Positions 18,200 to 26,729 of a stretch of 64,000 nt of DNA are shown here, piece by piece. This DNA comes from Burkholderia sp. Nafp2/4-1b (GTDB taxonomy: Bacteria > Pseudomonadota > Gammaproteobacteria > Burkholderiales > Burkholderiaceae). Each line of letters starts with the position of its first letter. Positions within the stretch are counted from its first letter, which is position 1. The notes beneath the pieces were generated by a model. That model was given only the letters and a program-made list of their open reading frames with translations. It had not been told where the DNA came from and did not search any database. Both the position numbers and the translations under genes were made by a program. Where the stretch lies: the NCBI RefSeq assembly GCF_003635165.1, contig NZ_ML058606.1, positions 62,001-126,000 on the forward strand, given 5' to 3'.

Positions 18200-19120
18200 A
18201 TGCCGCTTCATATTCCGACCCCCTATGTCCGTTCGCAGATCGCGTCGCGCCGTCTCGGCGCGAACATCTGGCTGAAGCTCGACGCGTTGCAGCCGTCCGG
18301 TTCGTTCAAGTTGCGCGGCATCGGGGCGGCGTGCGAAGCGCGCCATGCGGGCGGCGCGCGCCGGTTCGTGTCATCGTCGGGCGGCAATGCGGGCATCGCG
18401 GTCGCGTATTGCGGCCGCGAGCTCGGCGTGCCGGTGCTCGTCGTCGTGCCGGAAAGCGCGTCGGCCCGCGCGCGCGAGCTGATCCGCGTCGAGGGGGCGG
18501 AGGTCGTCGTGCACGGCGCGAGCTGGGCCGAGGCGAATGCGTTCGCGCTGTCCGTCGTTGGAGCGCAGGACGCGTTCGTGCATCCGTTCGACGACCCGGT
18601 GCTGTGGCAAGGGCACGCGACGATGATCGACGAGATGGCGGCGACCGGCCCGAAGCCCGACGCGGTCGTGCTCGCGGTCGGCGGAGGCGGCCTGCTGTGC
18701 GGGGTGCTCGAGGGGCTTGAGCGCAACGGCTGGCACGACGTGCCGGTCGTCGCGGTCGAGACCGAAGGCGCCGACAGCTACGCGCGCTCGATCGCGCAGG
18801 GCCACGCGATCGAATTGCCTGCGATCACGAGCATTGCGACGTCGCTCGGCGCGAAGCGGCCGTGCGACGCGGCGCTCGACTGGGCGACGCGGCATGCGAT
18901 CCATCCGGTCGTCGTGTCCGATGCGCAGGCGGTGGCCGCATCGCTGCGGTTTCTGGACGAACACCGGATCCTCGTCGAACCGGCCTGCGGCGCCGCGCTG
19001 GCCGCGCTCGAACAGCCGGTGCCGGTGCTCGCTTCGGCATCCGATATCGCGGTAATCGTGTGCGGCGGCGTGACGGCGACGGTCGAGCAGATGCAGGCAT
19101 CGAGTGCGACGTTGCGGTAA
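18200..19120 (+). CDS. Fold-type II PLP enzyme, L-serine/L-threonine ammonia-lyase-like
   Basis: 306 residues of the tryptophan-synthase-beta-like fold. PSGSFKLRG gives the Schiff-base lysine Lys37, SSGGNAGIA binds the substrate carboxylate, and GGGGLLCG holds the PLP phosphate. The short length without an ACT domain fits catabolic serine/threonine dehydratases (SDH type) better than biosynthetic IlvA. The reaction would be deamination of serine or threonine to the 2-oxoacid. ATG 18200 lies in a frame that is open far upstream, but those upstream residues are antisense to the LysR gene. Divergent from that LysR regulator. Confidence 0.82.
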   Translation: MPLHIPTPYVRSQIASRRLGANIWLKLDALQPSGSFKLRGIGAACEARHAGGARRFVSSSGGNAGIAVAYCGRELGVPVLVVVPESASARARELIRVEGAEVVVHGASWAEANAFALSVVGAQDAFVHPFDDPVLWQGHATMIDEMAATGPKPDAVVLAVGGGGLLCGVLEGLERNGWHDVPVVAVETEGADSYARSIAQGHAIELPAITSIATSLGAKRPCDAALDWATRHAIHPVVVSDAQAVAASLRFLDEHRILVEPACGAALAALEQPVPVLASASDIAVIVCGGVTATVEQMQASSATLR

Positions 19121-19423
19121 TGCGGTAACGCGGCAACGCGGAGCGCTTGTGACAGCGATCGAATGCAGATTCGTTGGCCGGCGATGGCGCGGAAGAAGAA
19201 CCTGAGCTGGGACGGCGGGTGGTCGGCAGAGGGCGGGAGCGTCGCGCGCTAGTCAGCGAAATCGGGAATCGGCGCTATCTTCCCTCGATGTCACGACGGA
19301 CGTGTGCAGCGGATGGCGGGAGGCGCGGCGAGCTCGCCCGAGAATGCAGGGTGGGAAGGGGACGTATCGACATATCGCGCGCCGCACGCGACAAGCGTGC
19401 GGGGCGGGACCACGTTTGCGTGA
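19121..19423. other. 303-bp gap, nothing recognised
   Basis: Between the end of the PLP enzyme and the end of the minus-strand lipoprotein. Contains short GCGGTAAC/GCGGCAAC repeats near 19118-19140 but no hairpin with a T run and no credible coding frame. Confidence 0.4.
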
Positions 19424-20572
19424 TCAGTTCGTGCCTGGCGCGCTCGCCCCAGCCGGTGCGGACGACGCGACGGAATCGGCGGCGGCAGGAGCGGACGGCT
19501 TGTCCGCCGGCGCAGGAGCAGCGCTCGAAGGCGCCGCGGATGTGGATGCTGCACGCGCAGGCGCCGCGACGGCCGGCGCCGGTGCGGCCAGCGCGACAGC
19601 CGCGACCGATGCCGAAGCAGCTGCCGGGGCAGACGCGGGTGCGGAAGCGGGTGCGGAAGCGGGTGCCGAAGTGGAAGCCGGCATCGAAGCCGAAGCCGGC
19701 GCCGAAGCCGGTGTGGGACTCGAAGCCGGCGCCGAAGCCGGTGCCGGACCCGAAGCAGGCGCAGAACCTGCGCCAGGCGCGGCCGGCGGCACGACACCGC
19801 GCATCGTCCCGGGCGCGACCACGGCCGATGCCGCGGCGGGCGCGGCCGGCACGACCGGTGTGCCCGCAGCCGGCGCGACGCTCGGCACCGCAAGCGGCAC
19901 CGGCGCGGCGGGCGGCGTCGGCACGACCGGCGTCGTCATCTTCATCGGCTCGCCCTGCGGCGTCGGGGCCGGTTCGGGCAGCGGCGCGACGTGCTCCTTC
20001 TCCGCTGCCTTCACGGTCGCGCGATCGCGGCGGGCCGGATCGATCTTCAGGAAATGCTCGACGAGATTGAAGAAGCGCTCGTAGAACACGCCGGCGGGAA
20101 TCGTTTCGCTTGCGGTCTTCACCAGCGCGTCGTCACTCGACCCGATCGGCAGCGACAGCGAGCCGAACACACTGAGCCCGACGCTCGCCGACGTGTTCGA
20201 CTTCTTCAGTGTGTAGCGATCCTGCACTGCGTTCACGTACGCGATGCTCGACGAGCCGTCGGCGGTCGCATCCGCGCACACGACGTGAAACTCGATCACG
20301 ACGTGCATGTCGTTGTTCGGCTGGAAATTCTTGCTGCCGTCGACCGCATCGTTGCGCGACGACGACACCACATAGCCCTGGCTCAGCAGCGCGCGCCGCG
20401 CGGCCTCGCAGGCCGCGTCGGATTTCGAGCGAAACGTGTGCGCATACGGGCTGCTGGTCGCGTCGAACTGTTCCTGCTGGTAGATCGGCTTGGGCGGCGA
20501 CGAGCACGCTGCCAGCACGGTCGCGGCCGCGAGCGCGCACGAAACGGAAAACAGGCGAAATCGGTTGTGCAT
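19424..20572 (-). CDS. DUF2242-type lipoprotein with Ala/Pro/Ser repeat tail
   Basis: 382 residues, function unknown. A lipoprotein signal peptide ends in VLAACSS (lipobox LAAC). The next 170 residues form the conserved domain (YAHTFRSKSDAACEAARRAL, then ASVGLSVFGSLSLPIGSSDD), which I recognise as DUF2242 of beta-proteobacteria. The C-terminal half is low-complexity Ala/Pro/Ser with many SAPA units, encoded by imperfect 6- and 12-bp repeats around 19560-19800. ATG 20572 starts just before the signal peptide; the longer frame is not protein-like. Confidence 0.8.
   Translation of the reverse strand: MHNRFRLFSVSCALAAATVLAACSSPPKPIYQQEQFDATSSPYAHTFRSKSDAACEAARRALLSQGYVVSSSRNDAVDGSKNFQPNNDMHVVIEFHVVCADATADGSSSIAYVNAVQDRYTLKKSNTSASVGLSVFGSLSLPIGSSDDALVKTASETIPAGVFYERFFNLVEHFLKIDPARRDRATVKAAEKEHVAPLPEPAPTPQGEPMKMTTPVVPTPPAAPVPLAVPSVAPAAGTPVVPAAPAAASAVVAPGTMRGVVPPAAPGAGSAPASGPAPASAPASSPTPASAPASASMPASTSAPASAPASAPASAPAAASASVAAVALAAPAPAVAAPARAASTSAAPSSAAPAPADKPSAPAAADSVASSAPAGASAPGTN
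19590..19770. repeat. Coding tandem repeat in the DUF2242 lipoprotein gene
   Basis: Imperfect repeats of GCCGAAGCCGGC / GGTGCGGAAGCG units encode alternating Ala, Ser and Pro. Units are 6 or 12 bp and keep the reading frame, so unit-number changes would alter tail length without a frameshift. Confidence 0.6.
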
Positions 20573-20719
20573 GGCGTCTTTCAAAAGGCTAGGCGAGATG
20601 CCGCGCGGGTTGCGGGCGCCGCACTCGCAGGCCGCGCAACGGCGGTGCCTGGTCGTAGGCACATGGCAATCTCGTATGGCCGGGCCGTCATTATAGTTTC
20701 GTTTGATGTCGCGCTCGCT

Positions 20720-21613
20720 TCAGGCGGCCGGCGCCGGCCGCGCGGCGGCGAGCAATTGCGACGCGAGCGGATGGTGTTCGCCGCGCCGCGAGCGGATCGC
20801 ATGGATCTCCTCGGTCACGTCGCCGGCCCGGCCGAGCCGGCGCAGCCCGCGCAGCAGCGACGCGTCGTTCGCGCCGAGTTCACTGAGCGGAAACACGCCG
20901 AGGCCGCGCGCCGCGAACACGGCCATCAGCGCGCTGTCCTCGAATTCCCCGGCGATGCGCGGCACGACCCGTTCGCGCTCCAGCCACAGGTCCAGCCGTG
21001 CGCGCAGCGCCGAATGCGCGGTCGGCAGCAGCACCGGCAACTCGGCGAGGCACTGCGGAAAGCGCTGCCGCGCGGTGGGCGTGACGAGTGCCGCGGGGCC
21101 ATACCAGTCGACCGGCGACGCGACGAGCCGCTCGCTCGTCACGCGCAAATTCGACCCCGATGGCGCGCCTTGGCCGGCGAGCACCAGATCGAGGTGATGC
21201 AGGGCCAGTTCGGCCAGCAGCGCGTCGTGCTCGCCCTCGTGGCACAGCAGCCGGAGCGTCGGCGTATCGAGCACCGGCGCGAGGATCGCATGGGCGGCGA
21301 GCTTGGAAATCCCGTCCGCGAGGCCGACGGCGAGCCGCACGGTCGGCTGGCTCGCCGCCGCGCGCACTTCGTCCGGAATCAGCCGGCCCATCTCGAAGAT
21401 GACCTCCGCGCGTGCGTACGCGGCCTGACCCGCGTCGGTCATCGCGACGCCGCGCCCGGCCGGGCGGAGCAGCTGGTGGCCGAGCGATTTTTCCAGTTCG
21501 CGGACCTGCGCGCTGATCGTCTGCACGGCCATGTCGAGCCGCTCTGCGGCGCGCGCGAAGCCGCCTTCCTTCACGACGACCCAGAAATAGTACAAATGTC
21601 GGAAATTCAGCAT
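20720..21613 (-). CDS. LysR-family regulator, NhaR-like
   Basis: 297 residues starting MLNFRHLYYFWVVVKEGG, nearly the NhaR signature (NYNHLYYFWHV in E. coli), followed by an HTH with VQTISAQVRELEKSLG. NhaR senses Na+ and pH in enterics and activates an antiporter gene. Here it is divergent from a TerC gene (108 bp) with a 12-bp-arm inverted repeat between, so TerC is the likely target. The ligand in this organism is unknown. Confidence 0.85.
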   Translation of the reverse strand: MLNFRHLYYFWVVVKEGGFARAAERLDMAVQTISAQVRELEKSLGHQLLRPAGRGVAMTDAGQAAYARAEVIFEMGRLIPDEVRAAASQPTVRLAVGLADGISKLAAHAILAPVLDTPTLRLLCHEGEHDALLAELALHHLDLVLAGQGAPSGSNLRVTSERLVASPVDWYGPAALVTPTARQRFPQCLAELPVLLPTAHSALRARLDLWLERERVVPRIAGEFEDSALMAVFAARGLGVFPLSELGANDASLLRGLRRLGRAGDVTEEIHAIRSRRGEHHPLASQLLAAARPAPAA

Positions 21614-21622
21614 CGGATCGAT

Positions 21623-21673
21623 ACTTCGTAAAAACCGAACCAAAGATCAGATTGTCACTGATTTTTACGAAGT
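21623..21673. promoter_or_regulatory. Perfect 12-bp inverted repeat between NhaR-like gene and terC
   Basis: ACTTCGTAAAAA (21623-21634) and TTTTTACGAAGT (21662-21673) are exact reverse complements, 27 bases apart, centred in the divergent promoter region. Likely the regulator's binding site pair. Confidence 0.7.
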
Positions 21674-21721
21674 CATGGGCCACCTATCATCGGGCTTTCC
21701 ACCTTCGAATCGGCCCTTTTC

Positions 21722-22477
21722 ATGGACTACCTGCTGACGCTTGCCGCCGACCCCGCCGTCTGGGCCGCGCTGCTCACGCTCGTCGTGATGGAAGTCGTGC
21801 TCGGCATCGACAACCTGATCTTCATCTCCATCCTCAGCAACAAGCTGCCCGAAGCGCAGCGCGCACGCACGCAGCGCCTCGGTATCGCGCTCGCGCTCGT
21901 GATGCGCCTCGCGCTGCTCGGCAGCGTCGCGTGGATCGCGAGCCTGACCGAACCCGTGTTCACGCTGTTCGATCACGCGTTCTCGTGGCGCGACATGATC
22001 CTGCTGTCCGGCGGCCTGTTCCTCGTATGGAAGGCGACCACCGAGATGCATCACCACGTGTCGCACGACGGCGACGCCGCAGGCGGAGCCGGCGGCGCGG
22101 CCGGCCTGACGGTGTGGGCCGCGATCGGCCAGATCGTGATGCTCGACATCGTGTTCTCGATCGACAGCATCGTGACCGCGATCGGCATGACCGAGCACAT
22201 CCCGATCATGTTCGTTGCGGTGATCGTCGCGGTGACCGTGATGCTGTTCGCCGCGCAGCCGCTCGCACGCTTCATCGACCGCAACCCGACCGTCGTGATG
22301 CTCGCGCTGTCGTTCCTGGTCGTGATCGGCATGACGCTGATCGCGGAAGGCTTCGGTTCGCATGTGCCGAAGGGCTACATCTACGCGGCGATGGCGTTCT
22401 CGGCGTTCGTCGAGGGCATGAACATGCTGGCGCGGCGTGCGAAGGCGAAGCGCGCGGCGCGCGCCGATGGTCGCTGA
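21722..22477 (+). CDS. TerC-family integral membrane protein
   Basis: 251 residues with 7 or so membrane segments. It has the TerC core: [16 protein letters not shown] in the first half and [17 protein letters not shown] in the second, each carrying acidic residues inside the membrane that are thought to bind metal. Family members export manganese (Alx, MneA) or act in tellurite resistance. No yybP-ykoY-type leader is visible. It may share a transcript with the zinc-ribbon gene 60 bp downstream. Confidence 0.88.
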   Translation: MDYLLTLAADPAVWAALLTLVVMEVVLGIDNLIFISILSNKLPEAQRARTQRLGIALALVMRLALLGSVAWIASLTEPVFTLFDHAFSWRDMILLSGGLFLVWKATTEMHHHVSHDGDAAGGAGGAAGLTVWAAIGQIVMLDIVFSIDSIVTAIGMTEHIPIMFVAVIVAVTVMLFAAQPLARFIDRNPTVVMLALSFLVVIGMTLIAEGFGSHVPKGYIYAAMAFSAFVEGMNMLARRAKAKRAARADGR

Positions 22478-22537
22478 GCAAGCGGGCGGGGGAGGCTCCG
22501 CCCTTGTTTCGGAATTCTCAATGAAAGGAGAAGCGCG

Positions 22538-22840
22538 ATGAAATGTCCCGTCTGCAAGACGCCCGACCTGCTGATGGCCGAGCGCCAGTCGATCGAGATC
22601 GACTACTGTCCGACCTGCCGCGGCGTGTGGCTCGATCGCGGCGAACTCGACAAGCTGATCGCACGCGAAACCGGCGATGCGCCGACGCGCCGCGACGAGC
22701 CGCCCGCCCGTCACGATGCGCAGGCGTCGCACGCTCGAGACGATGGCTGGGGGCGCGATGGCCGCTCGCATGATGATCGTTACCGGCACGACGGCCGGCG
22801 CCGCAAGAAGTCGGTGTTCGACCTGTTCGATTTCGATTGA
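22538..22840 (+). CDS. zf-TFIIB-type zinc-ribbon protein
   Basis: 100 residues. Two CxxC pairs (Cys3/Cys6 and Cys24/Cys27) form a TFIIB-like zinc ribbon, with the family phrase YCPTCRGVWLDRGELDKL. The C-terminal half is very hydrophilic (Arg/Asp/His-rich) and ends KKSVFDLFDFD, as seen in proteins of this group. Function unknown. GAAAGGAG lies upstream of ATG. Terminator follows at 22910. Confidence 0.85.
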   Translation: MKCPVCKTPDLLMAERQSIEIDYCPTCRGVWLDRGELDKLIARETGDAPTRRDEPPARHDAQASHARDDGWGRDGRSHDDRYRHDGRRRKKSVFDLFDFD

Positions 22841-22904
22841 AGGTTGAACGTCGACCATCGAACGTCGAACGCGGCGGAGCACACGCACCGCATCGCATGT
22901 CGAC

Positions 22905-22943
22905 AAAAAGCCCCGCCCGGCGTCATGCCCGGCGGGGCGTTTT
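22905..22943. terminator. Bidirectional terminator
   Basis: GCCCCGCC / GGCGGGGC stem (within 22910-22938) flanked by AAAAA on the left and a TTTT run on the right, so it can stop both the zinc-ribbon gene (+) and the small heat-shock operon (-). Confidence 0.85.
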
Positions 22944-22984
22944 CATGTTTTCATGCGCGCCGCGCAACCAACCCGCGTCGGCGC

Positions 22985-23404
22985 TTACGCGTTGCCGGCC
23001 GTCACGTCGATGCGGCGCGGGCGCGTTTCCTCGCGGCGGGGAATCGTCAACGTGAGCACGCCGTCGCGCAGGCTCGCGTCGATCCGCGATGTGTCGAGAT
23101 CGGGGCTCAGCACGAACGTGCGCGCGTAGCGCGGCGCGCGCACTTCCGCATGGCGCACGCGCAGCCCGGCGGGTGTGTCGACGCGCGTGTCGGCTTCGAT
23201 CGTCAGCGTGTTGTCGTGCACCTTCACGTCGAGGTTCTCGCGCGGCACGCCCGGCAGGTCGGCGCGCAGCGTGACGCGCTGCCGGTCTTCGACGATGTCG
23301 ACGGCCGGCGTGATCGCGGGCCGGCGTGCCGGCTCGGCGGCAGCAGTAGCAGCGGGGAACGCGGCACCGTTCTGGCGTTCGGTCAGGGTCTGGCTCGTAT
23401 GCAT
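22985..23404 (-). CDS. Hsp20/alpha-crystallin small heat-shock protein (second of pair)
   Basis: 139-residue ATP-independent holdase. The alpha-crystallin domain (about 38-130) includes VDIVEDRQRVTLRADLPGV and the A-x-x-x-DGVL-T-L motif (ASLRDGVLTLTIPR). ATG 23404 has AGGAG at proper distance; upstream in-frame codons run into the neighbouring gene's spacer. 16 bp after the first hsp20 stop, so the pair is one operon. It is the IbpB-like or class-A/B partner of the upstream gene; the two differ considerably in sequence. Confidence 0.9.
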   Translation of the reverse strand: MHTSQTLTERQNGAAFPAATAAAEPARRPAITPAVDIVEDRQRVTLRADLPGVPRENLDVKVHDNTLTIEADTRVDTPAGLRVRHAEVRAPRYARTFVLSPDLDTSRIDASLRDGVLTLTIPRREETRPRRIDVTAGNA

Positions 23405-23420
23405 GTCGTTCTCCTGAAGG

Positions 23421-23861
23421 TTATTGAACGGTGATCGCACGCGGCTTCGATGCCTCGCGTCGCCCGACGCGAATCAGCAGGCAGCCGTTTTCATAGCGGG
23501 CGGTGACCTGGTCGGCATCCGCATTCTGCGGCAGCTCGACCACGCGGCGGAACGCGCCGTGAAACCGCTCCTGCGCATAGGTGCGCACGTCGTCGCCGGC
23601 GTCGTGCGGCGCGGGCTTGCGCTCGCCGCTGATCGTCAGCAGGTCCTTGTCGATCGACACGTCGAAGTCGGCCGCGGCCATGCCGGGCGCGAATGCGACG
23701 ATCTCGATCGCATCGTCGGTCGCGCCGACGTTCAGCGCGGGAAACGTGCCCGTCCGCACCGCGCGGATGCCGGCCGGAAGCTCGCCGAGCCGGCTCGCCA
23801 TCTGCCGCTGCACGCGGGCGAATTCGTCGAACAGGTCGTGGCCGAAATGGATACCGCTCAT
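23421..23861 (-). CDS. Hsp20/alpha-crystallin small heat-shock protein (first of pair)
   Basis: 146 residues. N-terminus MSGIHFGHDLFDEFARVQRQM resembles IbpA-type arms; the alpha-crystallin domain spans about 40-140 with EIVAFAPGMAAADFDVSID and NGCLLIRVGRRE. First gene of a two-gene operon. A sigma-32-like promoter lies about 130 bp upstream and the leader can form hairpins, one of them at the ribosome-binding site. Expected to bind unfolding proteins during heat or oxidative stress. Confidence 0.9.
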   Translation of the reverse strand: MSGIHFGHDLFDEFARVQRQMASRLGELPAGIRAVRTGTFPALNVGATDDAIEIVAFAPGMAAADFDVSIDKDLLTISGERKPAPHDAGDDVRTYAQERFHGAFRRVVELPQNADADQVTARYENGCLLIRVGRREASKPRAITVQ

Positions 23862-23989
23862 GAAGGTCCTCCGGAACAGGAAACGCGAAGCACGCGACGA
23901 CGCGACGCCGATGGCGAGCGCGATGCGCGGATTTCCGCTGAGTCGAAACAGGGGCAGTGCGCATGACGGGCACTGCCTGGCAACGGGTA

Positions 23990-24017
23990 ATTAGAGGTCG
24001 CCGCAGCGGTTTTCAAG
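23990..24017 (-). promoter_or_regulatory. Sigma-32-like heat-shock promoter of the hsp20 operon
   Basis: On the minus strand CTTGAAA (24017-24011) is a perfect sigma-32 -35 element; CCTCTAAT (23997-23990), 13 bases on, partly matches the CCCCATNT -10. The spacing is right for sigma-32. Confidence 0.65.
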
Positions 24018-24116
24018 AGGGCATGTGCAATTTGCAGCGACGCGTGACGACGCGAATCGATGCGATTCGATGCGACAATCGTCGCGCCATCCACAGACCA
24101 CGGAGACGGAACGGAC

Positions 24117-25034
24117 ATGGACATTCAACGCATCGCGATCGTCGGGGCCGGCGTGATCGGCGCGAGCTGGGCAGCTTTCTATCTGTCGAAGGGCTTCGAT
24201 GTCGTCGCGACCGATCCCGCGCCGCAGGCCGACGCGCGGCTGCGCGACGCGCTCGCCGCGTTTCTCGGCGAGCGGGCCGCCGAACTTTCCGCGCGGCTGT
24301 CGTTCGACGCGGATCTCGTGCGCGCGCTCGACGGTGTCGATTTCGTGCAGGAAAACGGCCCCGAGCGGCTCGACCTGAAGCGCGAGCTGTACCGTCGGAT
24401 GGACGACGTGCTGCCCGCGAGCGTGCCGATTGCGTCGAGCTCGTCGGGCCTGAAGATGTCCGAGATCCAGACCGCATGCGACAAGCATCCGGAGCGCTGC
24501 CTGATCGCGCATCCGTTCAATCCGCCGCACCTGATTCCGCTCGTCGAGCTGGTCGGCGGCGACGCGACGGCTCCAGACGTGATCGCGCGCGTGAAGGATT
24601 TCTACGACGCGCTCGGCAAGCAGACCATCGTGCTCAACAAGGAAATGACCGGCCACGTCGCGAACCGGCTCGCGGCCGCGCTGTTTCGCGAGGTGTACCA
24701 CCTCGTCGGCGAAGGCGTGGTGAGCGTCGCCGATGCGGACAAGGCGGTCGCGTGGGGCCCGGGCCTGCGCTGGGGGCTGATGGGGCAGTGCCTGACCTAT
24801 CACCTCGGCGGCGGTACGGGCGGCATCGTGCACTTCCTCGAACACCTGTCGGGGCCGATCACGACGTGGTGGGACGACCTCGGCACGCCGTCGTTCGACC
24901 CGGCCGTCGATCGCAAGCTGAACGACGAACTGCGCGCGATCCAGGGCGAGCGTTCGATGCAGGAACTGGCGGCCGAGCGCGACCGGTTGCTCGTCGAACT
25001 GATCGACGCGCGGCGCCGCAGCTTCCTGCCCTGA
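24117..25034 (+). CDS. 3-hydroxyacyl-CoA dehydrogenase family protein (L-carnitine dehydrogenase-like)
   Basis: 305-residue NAD-dependent dehydrogenase. N-terminal Rossmann motif VGAGVIGASWA (9-19), ENGPE, the SSSSGL catalytic region, HPFNPPHLIPLVELV with the catalytic histidine, and a C-terminal helical domain containing GHVANRLAAAL. The short length and the HPFNPPHLIPLVE phrase fit the group with L-carnitine dehydrogenase and lambda-crystallin-like enzymes rather than the fatty-acid FadB domain. Carnitine use is only a guess: no other carnitine gene is adjacent. Confidence 0.82.
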   Translation: MDIQRIAIVGAGVIGASWAAFYLSKGFDVVATDPAPQADARLRDALAAFLGERAAELSARLSFDADLVRALDGVDFVQENGPERLDLKRELYRRMDDVLPASVPIASSSSGLKMSEIQTACDKHPERCLIAHPFNPPHLIPLVELVGGDATAPDVIARVKDFYDALGKQTIVLNKEMTGHVANRLAAALFREVYHLVGEGVVSVADADKAVAWGPGLRWGLMGQCLTYHLGGGTGGIVHFLEHLSGPITTWWDDLGTPSFDPAVDRKLNDELRAIQGERSMQELAAERDRLLVELIDARRRSFLP

Positions 25035-25074
25035 GCGCCGTCGTCGCGCCGGGCCGCGGCCAGGCCGCGAAACG

Positions 25075-25353
25075 CTATTGCTGCGTGGTCGTGCGCGGTG
25101 CCGGCGGTGTTTGCGCGAGCCACGCGGGCTGCACGGCCTGCACCAGCTCGCGATTGCGGGCGCGTGTCGCCGCATTCGGCGGATAGTTGCCGTCGTTGGT
25201 CGGGAGTTCGCCATCGAGATAGGCTTGCCTCAACTGCGCGACGACTTCCTCTCGCGTGAGGCGCTGCGCGGGCGTGGCGGCATCGGTTTGCGCAAAGGCG
25301 GGGGACAGCAGCGCGGCTGCGGCGGTCGCGACGGCGAATCGCAAGACGTTCAT
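25075..25353 (-). CDS. DUF4148-type small secreted protein
   Basis: 92 residues, function unknown. A cleavable signal peptide ends SPAFAQ; the mature part has LTREEVVAQLRQAYLDGELP and YPPNAATRARNRE, the pattern of DUF4148 proteins abundant in Burkholderia. ATG 25353 follows GGAG at suitable distance on the minus strand; the longer frame is spurious. Likely periplasmic. It is convergent with the dehydrogenase gene. Confidence 0.75.
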   Translation of the reverse strand: MNVLRFAVATAAAALLSPAFAQTDAATPAQRLTREEVVAQLRQAYLDGELPTNDGNYPPNAATRARNRELVQAVQPAWLAQTPPAPRTTTQQ

Positions 25354-25549
25354 GGTGGGGCTCCGATCGAAGGGACGTGACAGCGGACGCGCGGCACGCT
25401 GCCGCGCATTCCGATGGGTCCCATTGTCGCGAGCGGGCACTGCGCAGACGCTGACGCGTTCCGGGCAACGCCGTCAGTTGCGCGTGAATGCCGCGGCGGT
25501 GCGGCGTCGACGTCATGCTCGACGCGTGACGCGCGATCGAACGCGTTCG

Positions 25550-26398
25550 TTACAGTTCGGCCGCCGCCGCGATCAGCGTCGCCTCGAGCGCCAGCGTCGA
25601 GCGTGACGCAGCCACGGGCCGGTCGATCACGTATTCGAGTTCGCCGAGTTCCGGCAGCCCCGCGTCGAGCCGCGCGAGCCCGGCCGGGATCACGTAGCCG
25701 GCGAACGCGCTGACGCCGAGCCCCGCGCTCGCGGCCGCGCGCAGCACCGCGATGCTGCTGCTGACGACGGCGATCCGGTAAGGACGGCCGACCGCCTCGA
25801 GCGATTCGAGCACGCGGCGGCGCGACACACTCGGCTCCGGATGCATCGCGAGCGGCAGCACGGCCTCATGACCGGTGATCCGCGAATCGGGGCCGGTGCA
25901 CCAGTACAGCGGTTCGCTGCGGATCACGCGGCCGCGCCGGCTGCCGGCCACCCGCTTCGCGAACACGAGATCGTGACGGCCTTCGTCGAGTGCATCGAAC
26001 AGGTCGCCCGACAGCCCGGTCGAGATCGCGAGCTCGACTTCCGGATTGCGCTGCACGAAGCTCGCGAGCGCGGCCGTCAGGTGGGCCGATGCGAAATCCT
26101 CCGACATCGCGAGCCGCACCTTGCCCGACAGCGGCGGCCCGCACACCGACGTGACGGCCTCGTCCATCAGTTCCAGGATGCGCACCGCGTAGCGGAACAG
26201 CGCGTCGCCGTGCTGCGACAGGTGCACGTTGCGGGTGTCGCGCTCGAACAGCGGGCGGTCGAGCAGCTCCTCGAGGCGGCGGATATGCTGGCTGACGGTC
26301 GACTGCGACAGGTTCACGCGCTCGGACGCGGCGGTGAAACTGCCGGACTGGGCGACGGCGACGAAGCTGCGCAGCAGCTCGGGCGGTAACGGACGCAT
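25550..26398 (-). CDS. mdcR: LysR-family regulator of malonate utilisation (MdcR-like)
   Basis: 282 residues: HTH with LLRSFVAVAQSGSFTAASER and SQSTVSQHIRRLEELL, then the effector domain. Start ATG 26398. Divergent from madL-madM-mdcACDEGBH, which is the standard position of MdcR, the malonate-responsive activator known from Klebsiella. The function is inferred from position and family; effector specificity cannot be read from sequence. Confidence 0.8.
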   Translation of the reverse strand: MRPLPPELLRSFVAVAQSGSFTAASERVNLSQSTVSQHIRRLEELLDRPLFERDTRNVHLSQHGDALFRYAVRILELMDEAVTSVCGPPLSGKVRLAMSEDFASAHLTAALASFVQRNPEVELAISTGLSGDLFDALDEGRHDLVFAKRVAGSRRGRVIRSEPLYWCTGPDSRITGHEAVLPLAMHPEPSVSRRRVLESLEAVGRPYRIAVVSSSIAVLRAAASAGLGVSAFAGYVIPAGLARLDAGLPELGELEYVIDRPVAASRSTLALEATLIAAAAEL

Positions 26399-26729
26399 TG
26401 CTAAATCCACTGAATCGGTTTCGACAACTTCATAAATGGCCGGATTGTGCGGCGCTAGTATCGGATCACGCGCTGGTGCGTGCCCATGCAAACGGGGCGA
26501 ACCGGATGCGTAGCCCGTGTCGGGCCGGCGGCTGCATCAGTCAGTCTAAGCCATCCGGCGTCCGGCCCGAAACCGCATCATCCCATCGACCCCCGAGAAC
26601 GCGCTCGCACGACGAGCCGCCGGGCCGCGGCGCCCCGCCGCAGGAGACAGACAGTCCGCCCGGGATCGGCGTGCGGGCCTGGCTCCCGCACGCGTCAGGC
26701 GCCCGTCACGAAGAGACTGGAGACGACTC
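26399..26729. other. Divergent promoter region mdcR / madLM-mdc (331 bp)
   Basis: No gene. The mdcR-proximal 70 bp are AT-rich and hold TAGTAT at 26456-26461, a possible -10 for the madL transcript, without a good -35, as expected for an activated promoter. The remaining 270 bp up to madL are GC-rich untranslated leader. Confidence 0.45.

Noticed and set aside
22840..22875. GAACGTCGA direct repeats after the zinc-ribbon gene
   Set aside because: Short and irregular, no symmetry or position to suggest a site.
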